The position numbers and the translations under genes are program-made. A stretch of 16,164 bases of DNA from an uncultured Actinomycetes bacterium (GTDB lineage Bacteria; Actinomycetota; Acidimicrobiia; Acidimicrobiales; Acidimicrobilacustridaceae): positions 1 through 16,164 of the forward strand of contig CAMFLJ010000043.1 in assembly GCA_945957335.1 (NCBI GenBank), given 5' to 3'. The notes beneath the pieces were generated by a model. The model was not told the origin of the DNA and ran no database searches. It saw nothing but the letters and a program-made list of their open reading frames with translations. This document shows positions 8,264 to 13,936 of this stretch, piece after piece (position 1 is the first letter of the stretch; the number at the start of each line of letters is the position of its first letter).

Positions 8264-8763
8264 GGCTCCTCCAGTCGGGGTGCCGTCGTCGTGGGGAGGA
8301 GCACCGGTTGGGCGAGCGCCGACCGCAGCGCCGCCAGGCCGCGTGACGCGTGCTGCTTCACGGTGCCGGCGGAGCAGCCGAGCTGGGCGGCGACCTCGGC
8401 CTCGGGCAGGTCGGCGAGGTACCGCAGCACCACGACCTCGCGCTGGCGCCGGGGAAGCGCCTCGAGGGCCCGGACCAGCTCGACCCGCTCGGTCGAGAGG
8501 GGGCCGTGATCGGCCGACTCCCCCGGTGCCGACTCCGCCACACGGCCCCGACGCCGGAGCAGGTCGATCGCCAGGTTGGCCGCCACCCGCGACACCCATG
8601 CCTCGGGGTGGCCCGACGCCCGGCGCCAGTGGGCGTACGCCCGGGCCATCGCCTCCTGGGCGACGTCACGTGCGTCCTCCCGCCCACCGAGCATGCGGAA
8701 GGAGACCCGGTAGGCGATCCCCGCCAGGTCGTCGAACCGCTCTTCGTAGCCGCCGCGCTCCAT
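8260..8763 (-). CDS. ECF RNA polymerase sigma factor, SigE-family type
   Basis: This 167-residue ECF sigma factor has region 2 at about residues 10-72 (YRVSFRMLGGREDARDVAQEAMARAY and HPEAWVSRVAANLAIDLLRRR) and region 4 at about 98-148 (ALPRRQREVVVLRYLADL, then the helix-turn-helix with CSAGTVKQHASRGLAALR). Region 3 is absent, as in all ECF sigmas. The ATG at 8763 is chosen because it begins the conserved part and has GAAAGG just upstream; a GTG one codon earlier is possible. The frame continues open upstream across the nitrobindin gene, but that is antisense shadow. Its stop overlaps the start of the LCP gene. No recognisable anti-sigma gene is adjacent, so the LCP partner is the best candidate regulator. 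Target genes are unknown. Confidence 0.93.
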   Translation of the reverse strand: MERGGYEERFDDLAGIAYRVSFRMLGGREDARDVAQEAMARAYAHWRRASGHPEAWVSRVAANLAIDLLRRRGRVAESAPGESADHGPLSTERVELVRALEALPRRQREVVVLRYLADLPEAEVAAQLGCSAGTVKQHASRGLAALRSALAQPVLLPTTTAPRLEEP

Positions 8764-8773
8764 CACACCTTTC

Positions 8774-8799
8774 AACGTGCGAGGGGTCGATCCGGTTGA
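8774..8799 (-). promoter_or_regulatory. Candidate ECF-type promoter upstream of the sigma factor gene
   Basis: On the minus strand CAACC is followed by CGTT with 16 bases between AACC and CGTT. This is the classic spacing of ECF-dependent promoters (AAC in the -35 and CGT in the -10). CGTT ends 10 bases before the ATG at 8763. That position would fit autoregulation of the sigma/LCP pair. The match is short and could be chance. Confidence 0.35.
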
Positions 8800-8831
8800 C
8801 AGCCTCCCAGGACCGCGTGCCGACGCTGGCG

Positions 8832-8837
8832 TACCGT
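8832..8837 (+). promoter_or_regulatory. Candidate -10 box (TACCGT) for the nitrobindin-like gene
   Basis: TACCGT is followed by exactly 7 bases and the ATG at 8845, with no ribosome binding site between, as expected for a leaderless transcript. A TTGACA at 8796-8801 is 30 bases upstream, too far to be its -35. Confidence 0.4.
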
Positions 8838-8844
8838 CCTCTGC

Positions 8845-9324
8845 ATGGCACCCGAGCTGCACCCGGCGCTGGCCCCCGTGGCGTTCCTCCTCGGTGAGTG
8901 GGAGGGGCCCGGCGAGGGCGAGTACCCGACGATCACCCCGTTCGCCTACACCGAGCACCTCACGTTCGGCCACGTCGGGAAGCCGTTCCTGTCGTACCTC
9001 CAGCGCACGTGGGCCGCCGACGGCTCGCCGATGCACACCGAGACGGGCTACCTCCGCGTCACCGGCCCGGCCGGCCACGGCCATGCCGTCGAGCTGGTCC
9101 TCTCGATGCCCACCGGCGTCGTGGAGGTGCTGGCCGGCACCGTCGTCGACGACGACATCAGCCTGACCAGCACGCTCGTCGGGCTGAGCCCCACCGCGAA
9201 GCGGGTCGACGCCACCGAGCGCCGCTTCCGCATGGAGGGCGAGCTGCTGGTGGTGGACATGGGGATGGACGCCGTCGAGGCCGGCTTCCACCACCACCTC
9301 CGCAGCGAGCTCCACCGCCCCTGA
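8845..9324 (+). CDS. Nitrobindin-like haem-binding beta-barrel protein
   Basis: This 159-residue protein matches the bacterial nitrobindin/THAP4-like family of small beta-barrels that bind haem b. Characterised members bind NO and have been linked to nitrite or peroxynitrite chemistry. Signature elements are LLGEWEGPGEGEYPTI (15-30, the GxWxGxG motif), the TEHLTFGHVGKPFLSY stretch, QRTW, and PMHTETGYLR (62-71). The C-terminal HLRSELHR supplies the likely proximal haem ligand His151. Length is normal for the single-domain family. The ATG at 8845 has no ribosome binding site but has a TACCGT box 7 bases upstream. The gene diverges from the sigma factor gene and converges on groEL. Physiological role here is unknown; protection against reactive nitrogen species is an inference from the family. 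Confidence 0.87.
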   Translation: MAPELHPALAPVAFLLGEWEGPGEGEYPTITPFAYTEHLTFGHVGKPFLSYLQRTWAADGSPMHTETGYLRVTGPAGHGHAVELVLSMPTGVVEVLAGTVVDDDISLTSTLVGLSPTAKRVDATERRFRMEGELLVVDMGMDAVEAGFHHHLRSELHRP

Positions 9325-11077
9325 CCAAATCCCGGTGGCTCGATCCGCGCCCCTCCAGGGGCGCGAGACGAGCCACGGGGTGCTCCGGGGCGGGGGACGC
9401 GGAAGGGGCGCCCCGGGGGGCGCCCCGGCGAACAGTAGAGGTGTCGGGGCCGGGGGGGCCGAAGTCCGCCAAGCCGCCGGGCCGGCCCCCCCGGGGGTCG
9501 GCCGGCTTGTCGGCGACGACGGCCTCGGTGGTGAGGAAGAGGGCCGCAATCGACGCCGCGTTCTGCAGCGCCGAGCGGGTGACCTTGGCGGCGTCGATGA
9601 TGCCGGCCTTGACCAGGTCCTCGTACTCGCCGGTGGCGGCGTTGAGGCCCTCGCTCGGGGTGTCGAGGTTGCGCACCCGGTCGACCACGACGCCACCCTC
9701 GAGGCCGGCGTTGGTGGCGATCTGCTTGAGGGGCTCCTCGAGGGCGTGGGCCACGATGCGGGCACCCGTGGCCTCGTCGGCCGAGAGGTCCTTGGCGGCG
9801 TCGAGCACGCGGGCCTGGGCCCGCAGCAGGGTGACGCCACCGCCGGCGACCACGCCTTCCTCGATGGCGGCCTTGGTGGTGGAGACCGCGTCCTCGATGC
9901 GGTGCTTCTTCTCCTTGAGCTCGACCTCGGTGGCGGCGCCGACCTTCAGCACGGCGACACCGCCGGAGAGCTTGGCCAGGCGCTCCTGGAGCTTCTCGCG
10001 GTCGTAGTCCGAGTCGGTGTTCTCGATCTCGGCCTTGATCTGGGCGACGCGGCCGTTGATGTCGTTGTCGTCGCCGGCGCCCTCGATGATGGTCGTCTCG
10101 TCCTTGGTGACGACGACCTTGCGGGCCTGGCCGAGCAGGTCGAGGGTGGTGTTCTCGATCTTCAGGCCGACGTCCTCGGTGATGACCTGGCCGCCGGTGA
10201 GGATGGCCATGTCCTGCAGCATCGCCTTGCGGCGGTCGCCGAAGCCGGGGGCCTTGAGGGCCACGGCGTTGAAGGTGCCACGGATCTTGTTGACCACGAG
10301 GGTGGCCAGGGCCTCGCCCTCGACGTCCTCGGCGATGATCACGAGCGGCTTGCCGGTCTGCATGACCTTCTCGAGCACGGGCACGAGGTCGCGGACGGCG
10401 GTGATCTTCGAGCCGACGAGGAGGATGTAGGGGTTCTCGAGGACGGCTTCCATCCGCTCGGCGTCGGTGACGAAGTAGGGCGAGATGTAGCCCTTGTCGA
10501 AGCGCATGCCCTCGACGAGGTCCATCTCCATGCCGAAGGTGTTGGACTCCTCGACGGTGATGACGCCGTCCTTGCCGACCTTGTCGATGGCGTCGGCGAT
10601 GGTGGCGCCGATCTCCGGGTCGGCCGACGACACGCCGGCGACCTGGGCGATCTGGCTCTTGTCCTCGACCTCGACGGCGACGTCGCGGATGCCCTCGACG
10701 GCGGCGGCCACGGCGGCCTCGATGCCCTTCTTCAGCGACATCGGGTTGGCGCCGGCGGCGACGTTGCGGAGGCCCTCGCGGACCATCGACCAGGCGAGCA
10801 CGGTGGCGGTGGTGGTGCCGTCACCCGCGACGTCGTCGGTCTTCTTGGCGACCTCCTTGACGAGCTCGGCGCCGATGCGCTCGTAGGGGTCCTCGAGCTC
10901 GATCTCCTTGGCGATGGAGACGCCGTCGTTGGTGATCGTGGGGGCGCCCCACTTCTTGTCGAGCACCACGTTGCGGCCCTTCGGGCCGAGGGTGACGCGA
11001 ACGGCGTCGGCGAGCTGGTTCATGCCCCGCTCGAGCGAACGGCGTGCTTCCTCGTCGAACGAGATGATCTTCGACAT
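9158..11077 (-). CDS. groEL: Chaperonin GroEL (60 kDa) with abnormal read-through C-terminus
   Basis: GroEL forms the cytoplasmic folding chamber, with ATP hydrolysis driving cycles. Residues 1-524 are a standard GroEL: LGPKGRNVVLDK (30-41), the ATP-binding GDGTTT (85-90), catalytic-region Asp396 in HRIEDA, and AGGG (411-414). The ATG at 11077 follows GGAGGG at good spacing. A normal protein would end near residue 539, and the frame shows GGRPGGLADF at 530-539, which looks like the usual GGM-rich tail (for example GGMPGGMADF plus stop) with the Met codons and the stop changed. With no stop, the frame runs another 100 residues of Arg/Gly/Pro-rich sequence, partly antisense to the nitrobindin gene, to 9158. 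I take 9461-11077 as the real coding part. No groES is adjacent. A CIRCE operator upstream implies HrcA repression and heat induction. Confidence 0.95.
   Translation of the reverse strand: MSKIISFDEEARRSLERGMNQLADAVRVTLGPKGRNVVLDKKWGAPTITNDGVSIAKEIELEDPYERIGAELVKEVAKKTDDVAGDGTTTATVLAWSMVREGLRNVAAGANPMSLKKGIEAAVAAAVEGIRDVAVEVEDKSQIAQVAGVSSADPEIGATIADAIDKVGKDGVITVEESNTFGMEMDLVEGMRFDKGYISPYFVTDAERMEAVLENPYILLVGSKITAVRDLVPVLEKVMQTGKPLVIIAEDVEGEALATLVVNKIRGTFNAVALKAPGFGDRRKAMLQDMAILTGGQVITEDVGLKIENTTLDLLGQARKVVVTKDETTIIEGAGDDNDINGRVAQIKAEIENTDSDYDREKLQERLAKLSGGVAVLKVGAATEVELKEKKHRIEDAVSTTKAAIEEGVVAGGGVTLLRAQARVLDAAKDLSADEATGARIVAHALEEPLKQIATNAGLEGGVVVDRVRNLDTPSEGLNAATGEYEDLVKAGIIDAAKVTRSALQNAASIAALFLTTEAVVADKPADPRGGRPGGLADFGPPGPDTSTVRRGAPRGAPSASPAPEHPVARLAPLEGRGSSHRDLVRGGGARCGGGGGSRPRRRPSPCPPPAARPPCGSGARWRRPASRWGSARRACWSG
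9335..9376. terminator. Long two-part hairpin between the convergent nitrobindin and groEL genes
   Basis: GTGGCTCG (9335-9342) pairs with CGAGCCAC (9369-9376), and inside it GCGCCCCT (9347-9354) pairs with AGGGGCGC (9357-9364). The two 8-base stems are separated by a 4x4 internal loop, with a 2-base tip. It starts 10 bases after the nitrobindin stop. On the minus strand it is followed by CGGGATTTGG, a short T run, so it may terminate transcription in both directions. Confidence 0.55.
9405..9426. terminator. GC-rich hairpin just past the expected groEL end
   Basis: GGGGCGCC (9405-9412) and GGCGCCCC (9419-9426) form a perfect 8-base stem with a 6-base loop. On the minus strand it begins about 32 bases after the last expected groEL codon and is followed by TTCC. 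Its location is where a groEL terminator would be expected. The sequence around it is extremely G/C-homopolymeric, so base accuracy is uncertain. Confidence 0.45.
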
Positions 11078-11138
11078 CTGGTGATTCCCTCCGTTGGGAT
11101 GCGCGGGCTGGGTGCGCTGTCTGCTGCGGTGACCGGAG

Positions 11139-11165
11139 TTAGCACTCTCGGCCTGAGACTGCTAA
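11139..11165. promoter_or_regulatory. CIRCE operator (HrcA binding site) upstream of groEL
   Basis: TTAGCACTC, 9 bases, GACTGCTAA. This matches the CIRCE consensus TTAGCACTC-N9-GAGTGCTAA at 17 of 18 arm positions, with one mismatch (C for G) in the right arm. It lies 62-88 bases upstream of the groEL ATG, where the promoter should be; a TTGCGA further upstream on the minus strand could be a -35. HrcA binds CIRCE and represses chaperone genes under normal temperature. Confidence 0.93.
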
Positions 11166-11219
11166 CAGGAAACCACCGCGCGCACCGGATCGCAACCCGG
11201 GCGGAGAGAAGCGGGGGGC

Positions 11220-11498
11220 TCAGGCGCCCCCGGCCACCGCCTGCATGATCGACACGGTGACGCCGTCGGGCACGGGCGTGTCGAGGCCCTGGAGGAAGCG
11301 GACGTCGTCGTCGTCGACGAACACGTTGACGTAGCGCACGAGGGCACCGTCGTCGTCGAGGAGCTTGGCCGAGAAGCCCGGGTGGGCGGCGTCGAGGTTG
11401 GTCAGCAGCTCGGACACCGTGGCGCCCTCGACCGAGACCGTGGACTGGCCGGCGGTCAGGGTGCGGAAGACAGGGGGGACGCGGACGGTGACGCTCAT
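11220..11498 (-). CDS. MoaD/ThiS-type ubiquitin-like sulfur carrier, CysO-like
   Basis: This 92-residue beta-grasp protein carries sulfur as a C-terminal thiocarboxylate. The pattern RYVNVFVDDDDVRFLQGLDTPV and the ending VTVSIMQAVAGGA closely resemble what I recall of mycobacterial CysO, the carrier for the CysM cysteine synthase pathway, more than MoaD of molybdopterin synthesis. The diglycine is at residues 90-91, but an alanine follows it, so the protein would need trimming (CysO systems use a Mec-type JAMM protease) before activation. No cysM, mec or E1-like activating gene is visible in this window. The ATG at 11498 has GAGGAT nine bases upstream, which fixes the start. A role in cofactor synthesis for the nearby formate dehydrogenase cannot be excluded. 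Confidence 0.85.
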   Translation of the reverse strand: MSVTVRVPPVFRTLTAGQSTVSVEGATVSELLTNLDAAHPGFSAKLLDDDGALVRYVNVFVDDDDVRFLQGLDTPVPDGVTVSIMQAVAGGA

Positions 11499-11537
11499 TG
11501 GTTTCGATCCTCGATGGTCGAGCGGCGGACGCCGGGG

Positions 11538-11543
11538 AGCCTA
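11538..11543 (-). promoter_or_regulatory. Candidate -10 box (TAGGCT) for the sulfur carrier gene
   Basis: TAGGCT on the minus strand lies 39 bases before the ATG at 11498, in the 74-base gap after the cyclase stop. It would give a short leader carrying the GAGGAT ribosome binding site. No clear -35 is visible, so this rests on the -10 alone. Confidence 0.25.
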
Positions 11544-11572
11544 GCGAGTGGCAGGCCCGAGGCGGTCAGGAC

Positions 11573-12874
11573 CTACAGGTCGAGCGGCAGGCGCTGGACA
11601 CCGTCACGACCGGCCTGCTTGGCCCGGTACATCGCCTGGTCGGCCCGGGCGATCACGTCGTCGGCGGTGTCGCCCTTCTCCATCATCGTGACCCCGATGC
11701 TCATGGTCACGACGATCGGGCCCGACGGCCCCTCGATCGGGCGGCACGTCGCCCGGCGCATGTCGTCGGCGACCGAGAGGGCCTCGTCGACGCCGTGGAG
11801 GTGGTGCAGCACCACCAGGAGCTCGTCGCCGCCGATGCGGGCGACGAGGTCGTCCTCCCGGACCGAGGCCCGGACCCGCCCGGCGATCTCGCGCAGCACG
11901 AGGTCGCCGACGGCGTGGCCGAAGCCGTCGTTGACCTCCTTGAAGTCGTCGAGGTCGCAGAAGAGCACGGCCGACTCGCTGCCGGGCCGACGACCGTCGC
12001 CGCCGATGACGTCGAGGCGCTCGAGGATCTCGTTGCGGTTGAGCAGCCCGGTGAGCTGGTCGTGCCGGGCCCGGTAGTGGAGCTCCCGCTCGGCCTCGAC
12101 CTCGGCGTCGATGAGGCGCACCGAGAGCGCCGTGCCGTCGCGGTTGCCGTCGGCGTCGATGAAGGGCCGGGTCTGGAACTCCAGCCAGTGCATCTCGCCG
12201 TCGGCGGCCGGCAGGTCGAAGCGGAGGGTCTGGCTCACCCCCCGGGCGTTGAGCTCGAGGGACCGCTCCAGCTCGGGCCGGATCTCGGCCCGCACGATGT
12301 CGAGGATGCGCAGGCCCACCCAGTCGTTGGGGTCCCAGCCGAGCATCCCGTAGAGGTTCGGGGAGGCCCACCTGATCACGCCGTCACGCTCGAGGATCAC
12401 CCCGTCGGTGACGTGGTCGACGAGGAGGCGGTAGCGCTGCTCGCTCTGGCGCAGCTCCTCGAGGGCCTCGACCTCCCCGGTGACGTCGCGCCACGAGGAC
12501 AGCGACCGTCCGCTGAAGCCACCATCGGGGTCGGGCAGGGGCCGCACCCGCGAGTCGAGCCATCGGTAGGAGCCGTCGCGGTGGCGCACGCGCACCCGGC
12601 CACCGACTTCCCTGCCGGACGCGATGAACGGGCGGGCGCCCTCGACCGCAGGCTGGTCGTCAGGGTGGACGAGCTCGCTGCCCGGGAACGAGAGGAACTC
12701 CTCGGGCGTGTAGCCGAGGACCTCCTGCACCGACGGGGAGATCCACTCGTTGCGGTCGACCCAACCGATGAGGATGAGGTCGCGCGACGACTCGGCCACC
12801 AGACGGAACACGTCGGCGAGCGCGTCGGCACCCGGGCCCGTGACCCGCCCAGCTCCCTCTGCGTCGTCGCTCAC
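11573..12874 (-). CDS. PAS-PAS-GGDEF diguanylate cyclase
   Basis: A predicted cytoplasmic enzyme of 433 residues making cyclic di-GMP from two GTP. It has two PAS sensor domains (about 20-140 and 145-265; the first includes WISPSVQEVLGYTPEEF and HRDGSYRWLDSRVRPL) and a C-terminal GGDEF domain (about 266-430) with DQLTGLLNR, CDLDDFKEVND and the active-site loop RIGGDELLVVL. The signature reads GGDEL (348-352) instead of GGDEF; the catalytic Gly-Gly-Asp-Glu is intact. R339-E340-D341-D342 sits five residues before it, matching the RxxD product-inhibition site. There is no membrane segment or EAL domain. The GTG at 12874 follows GGGAGG; a GTG one codon earlier is equally possible. The frame continues open upstream but is arginine-rich and overlaps the gpgS start. 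The signal sensed is unknown. Confidence 0.92.
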   Translation of the reverse strand: MSDDAEGAGRVTGPGADALADVFRLVAESSRDLILIGWVDRNEWISPSVQEVLGYTPEEFLSFPGSELVHPDDQPAVEGARPFIASGREVGGRVRVRHRDGSYRWLDSRVRPLPDPDGGFSGRSLSSWRDVTGEVEALEELRQSEQRYRLLVDHVTDGVILERDGVIRWASPNLYGMLGWDPNDWVGLRILDIVRAEIRPELERSLELNARGVSQTLRFDLPAADGEMHWLEFQTRPFIDADGNRDGTALSVRLIDAEVEAERELHYRARHDQLTGLLNRNEILERLDVIGGDGRRPGSESAVLFCDLDDFKEVNDGFGHAVGDLVLREIAGRVRASVREDDLVARIGGDELLVVLHHLHGVDEALSVADDMRRATCRPIEGPSGPIVVTMSIGVTMMEKGDTADDVIARADQAMYRAKQAGRDGVQRLPLDL

Positions 12875-12959
12875 CACACCTCCCGCTGCCGACGACCGGC
12901 ACCGCAGGCCCCCGGCCTCGGGCAGGGTACTTCTCAGCGCAAAGGATCGTCCTCGCGCC

Positions 12960-12977
12960 CCACCTTGCGGGAGGTGG
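12960..12977. repeat. Short inverted repeat upstream of gpgS
   Basis: CCACCT and AGGTGG form a 6-base stem with a 6-base loop (TGCGGG), 22 bases before the gpgS start in the gap between the divergent cyclase and gpgS genes. It could be an operator or leader hairpin; it is short enough to be chance. Confidence 0.25.
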
Positions 12978-12999
12978 AAGGCTCGCCGACGATGGAGCG

Positions 13000-13905
13000 G
13001 TGACCCCACCCGCCGTGCGCACCCACGACGCCGCCGAGTTCGACCTCGACGCGCTGGTGGCGGCCAAGGGCACCACGACGGTGTCGGTGTGCATCCCGGC
13101 CCGCAACGAGGAGCCCACGGTTGGCGCCATCGTGGGCACGATCCGCACCCGCCTGGTCGAGGGGCTGGGCCTGGTCGACGAGATCGTGGTGGTCGACGAC
13201 CACTCGACCGACCGCACCGGCCAGGAGGCCACCGCCGCCGGCGCCCGCGTGGTGTCGGCCGCCGACGTGCTCGCCGACCACGGCCGTGGCCACGGCAAGG
13301 GCGAGGCGCTCTGGAAGTCGGTGTTCGCCTCCACCGGCGAGGTGATCGTGTGGTGCGACGCCGACGTGCGCGACTTCGACCCCCGCTTCATCACCGGCCT
13401 GCTCGGCCCGCTCCTCACCGATCCCACGATCGGGTTCGTGAAGGGCTTCTACGAGCGACCCGACGACGGCCACGTCCGCGGCGGCGGGCGGGTCACCGAG
13501 CTGGTCGCCCGGCCCCTGCTCACGATGCTCTTCCCCGACCTGGCCGGCATCGTCCAACCCCTCTCCGGCGAGTACGGGGGACGACGGGCGGTGCTCGAGC
13601 AGGTGCCCTTCGTCGAGGGCTACGGCGTCGACATCGGCCTGCTCATCGACATCGCCCGCCGCTTCGGCGTGGGCTCGCTGGCCCAGGTCGACCTCGGGCA
13701 GCGCATCCACCGCAACCGGCCGCTGCACGAGCTGTCGCCCATGGCCGCCCAGGTGATGCAGGCCGCCCTGCACCGCGTCGATGCGGGGCTCGTGCCCGAG
13801 CGCTTCACGATGAGCCCGCCCGACCTCGAACCGGTCGAGATCGCCTACCGCGAGCGGGCACCGCTGGCCACCCTCGACGAGTACCGGGCCGTCCACCCCG
13901 GCTGA
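13000..13905 (+). CDS. gpgS: Glucosyl-3-phosphoglycerate synthase (GT81)
   Basis: GpgS transfers glucose from an NDP-glucose to 3-phosphoglycerate. This is the first step to glucosylglycerate and, in mycobacteria, to methylglucose lipopolysaccharides. The protein has 301 residues. It carries a GT-A fold start VSVCIPARNEEPTVG (28-42), VVVDDHSTDRTG (63-74), the GKGEALWKS donor loop (99-107), the metal-binding DAD (120-122) in WCDADV, GGGRVTELVARPLL (161-174), QPLSGEYGGRR (186-196), and HRNRPLHEL (237-245) with H237 as the likely third metal ligand. These match mycobacterial GpgS closely. The start is GTG at 13000; upstream the only nearby ATG (12992) closes after three codons. The gene diverges from the diguanylate cyclase, and no GpgP phosphatase is visible. 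It is shorter than the mycobacterial form at the ends. Confidence 0.94.
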   Translation: MTPPAVRTHDAAEFDLDALVAAKGTTTVSVCIPARNEEPTVGAIVGTIRTRLVEGLGLVDEIVVVDDHSTDRTGQEATAAGARVVSAADVLADHGRGHGKGEALWKSVFASTGEVIVWCDADVRDFDPRFITGLLGPLLTDPTIGFVKGFYERPDDGHVRGGGRVTELVARPLLTMLFPDLAGIVQPLSGEYGGRRAVLEQVPFVEGYGVDIGLLIDIARRFGVGSLAQVDLGQRIHRNRPLHELSPMAAQVMQAALHRVDAGLVPERFTMSPPDLEPVEIAYRERAPLATLDEYRAVHPG

Positions 13906-13922
13906 CCCGGCGCTCCAACCTC

Positions 13923-13928
13923 TAGCGT
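13923..13928 (+). promoter_or_regulatory. Candidate -10 box (TAGCGT) for the LLM oxidoreductase gene
   Basis: TAGCGT, 8 bases, then the ATG at 13937, with no ribosome binding site. The hexamer is identical to the one before fdhD, supporting a leaderless promoter separate from gpgS. Confidence 0.4.
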
Positions 13929-13936
13929 CCCGGGTC

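Larger units (their letters stand above)
9158..9460 (-). other. Read-through extension of the groEL frame, probably not genuine protein
   Basis: After the expected last residue Phe539 the frame continues through two hairpins and 167 bases of antisense to the nitrobindin gene. The translation is low-complexity Arg/Gly/Pro with no recognisable domain. No minus-strand stop triplet occurs in any frame between 9325 and 9460, so a simple one-base indel there would not restore a nearby stop. A lost stop codon or consensus error is the likely explanation. Confidence 0.6.

Noticed and set aside
8796..8837. TTGACA plus TACCGT as a sigma-70-type promoter for the nitrobindin gene
   Set aside because: The spacer is 30 bases, far beyond the usual 16-19. 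The TACCGT box is kept as a -10 alone.
8764..9840. N-terminal extension of the sigma factor frame across the nitrobindin gene and into groEL
   Set aside because: The extension is antisense to nitrobindin and out of frame with groEL. It is Pro/Arg/Ser-rich, and the sigma family begins at the internal ATG at 8763.
12992..13003. Three-codon micro-ORF (ATGGAGCGGTGA) overlapping the gpgS GTG start
   Set aside because: A stop-start overlap could imply coupling, but a 12-base ORF is easily chance and it has no clear ribosome binding site of its own.
12878..13009. Longer N-terminus for the cyclase
   Set aside because: Arg-rich translation overlapping the divergent gpgS start. GGGAGG before the GTG at 12874 gives a proper start next to the PAS domain.
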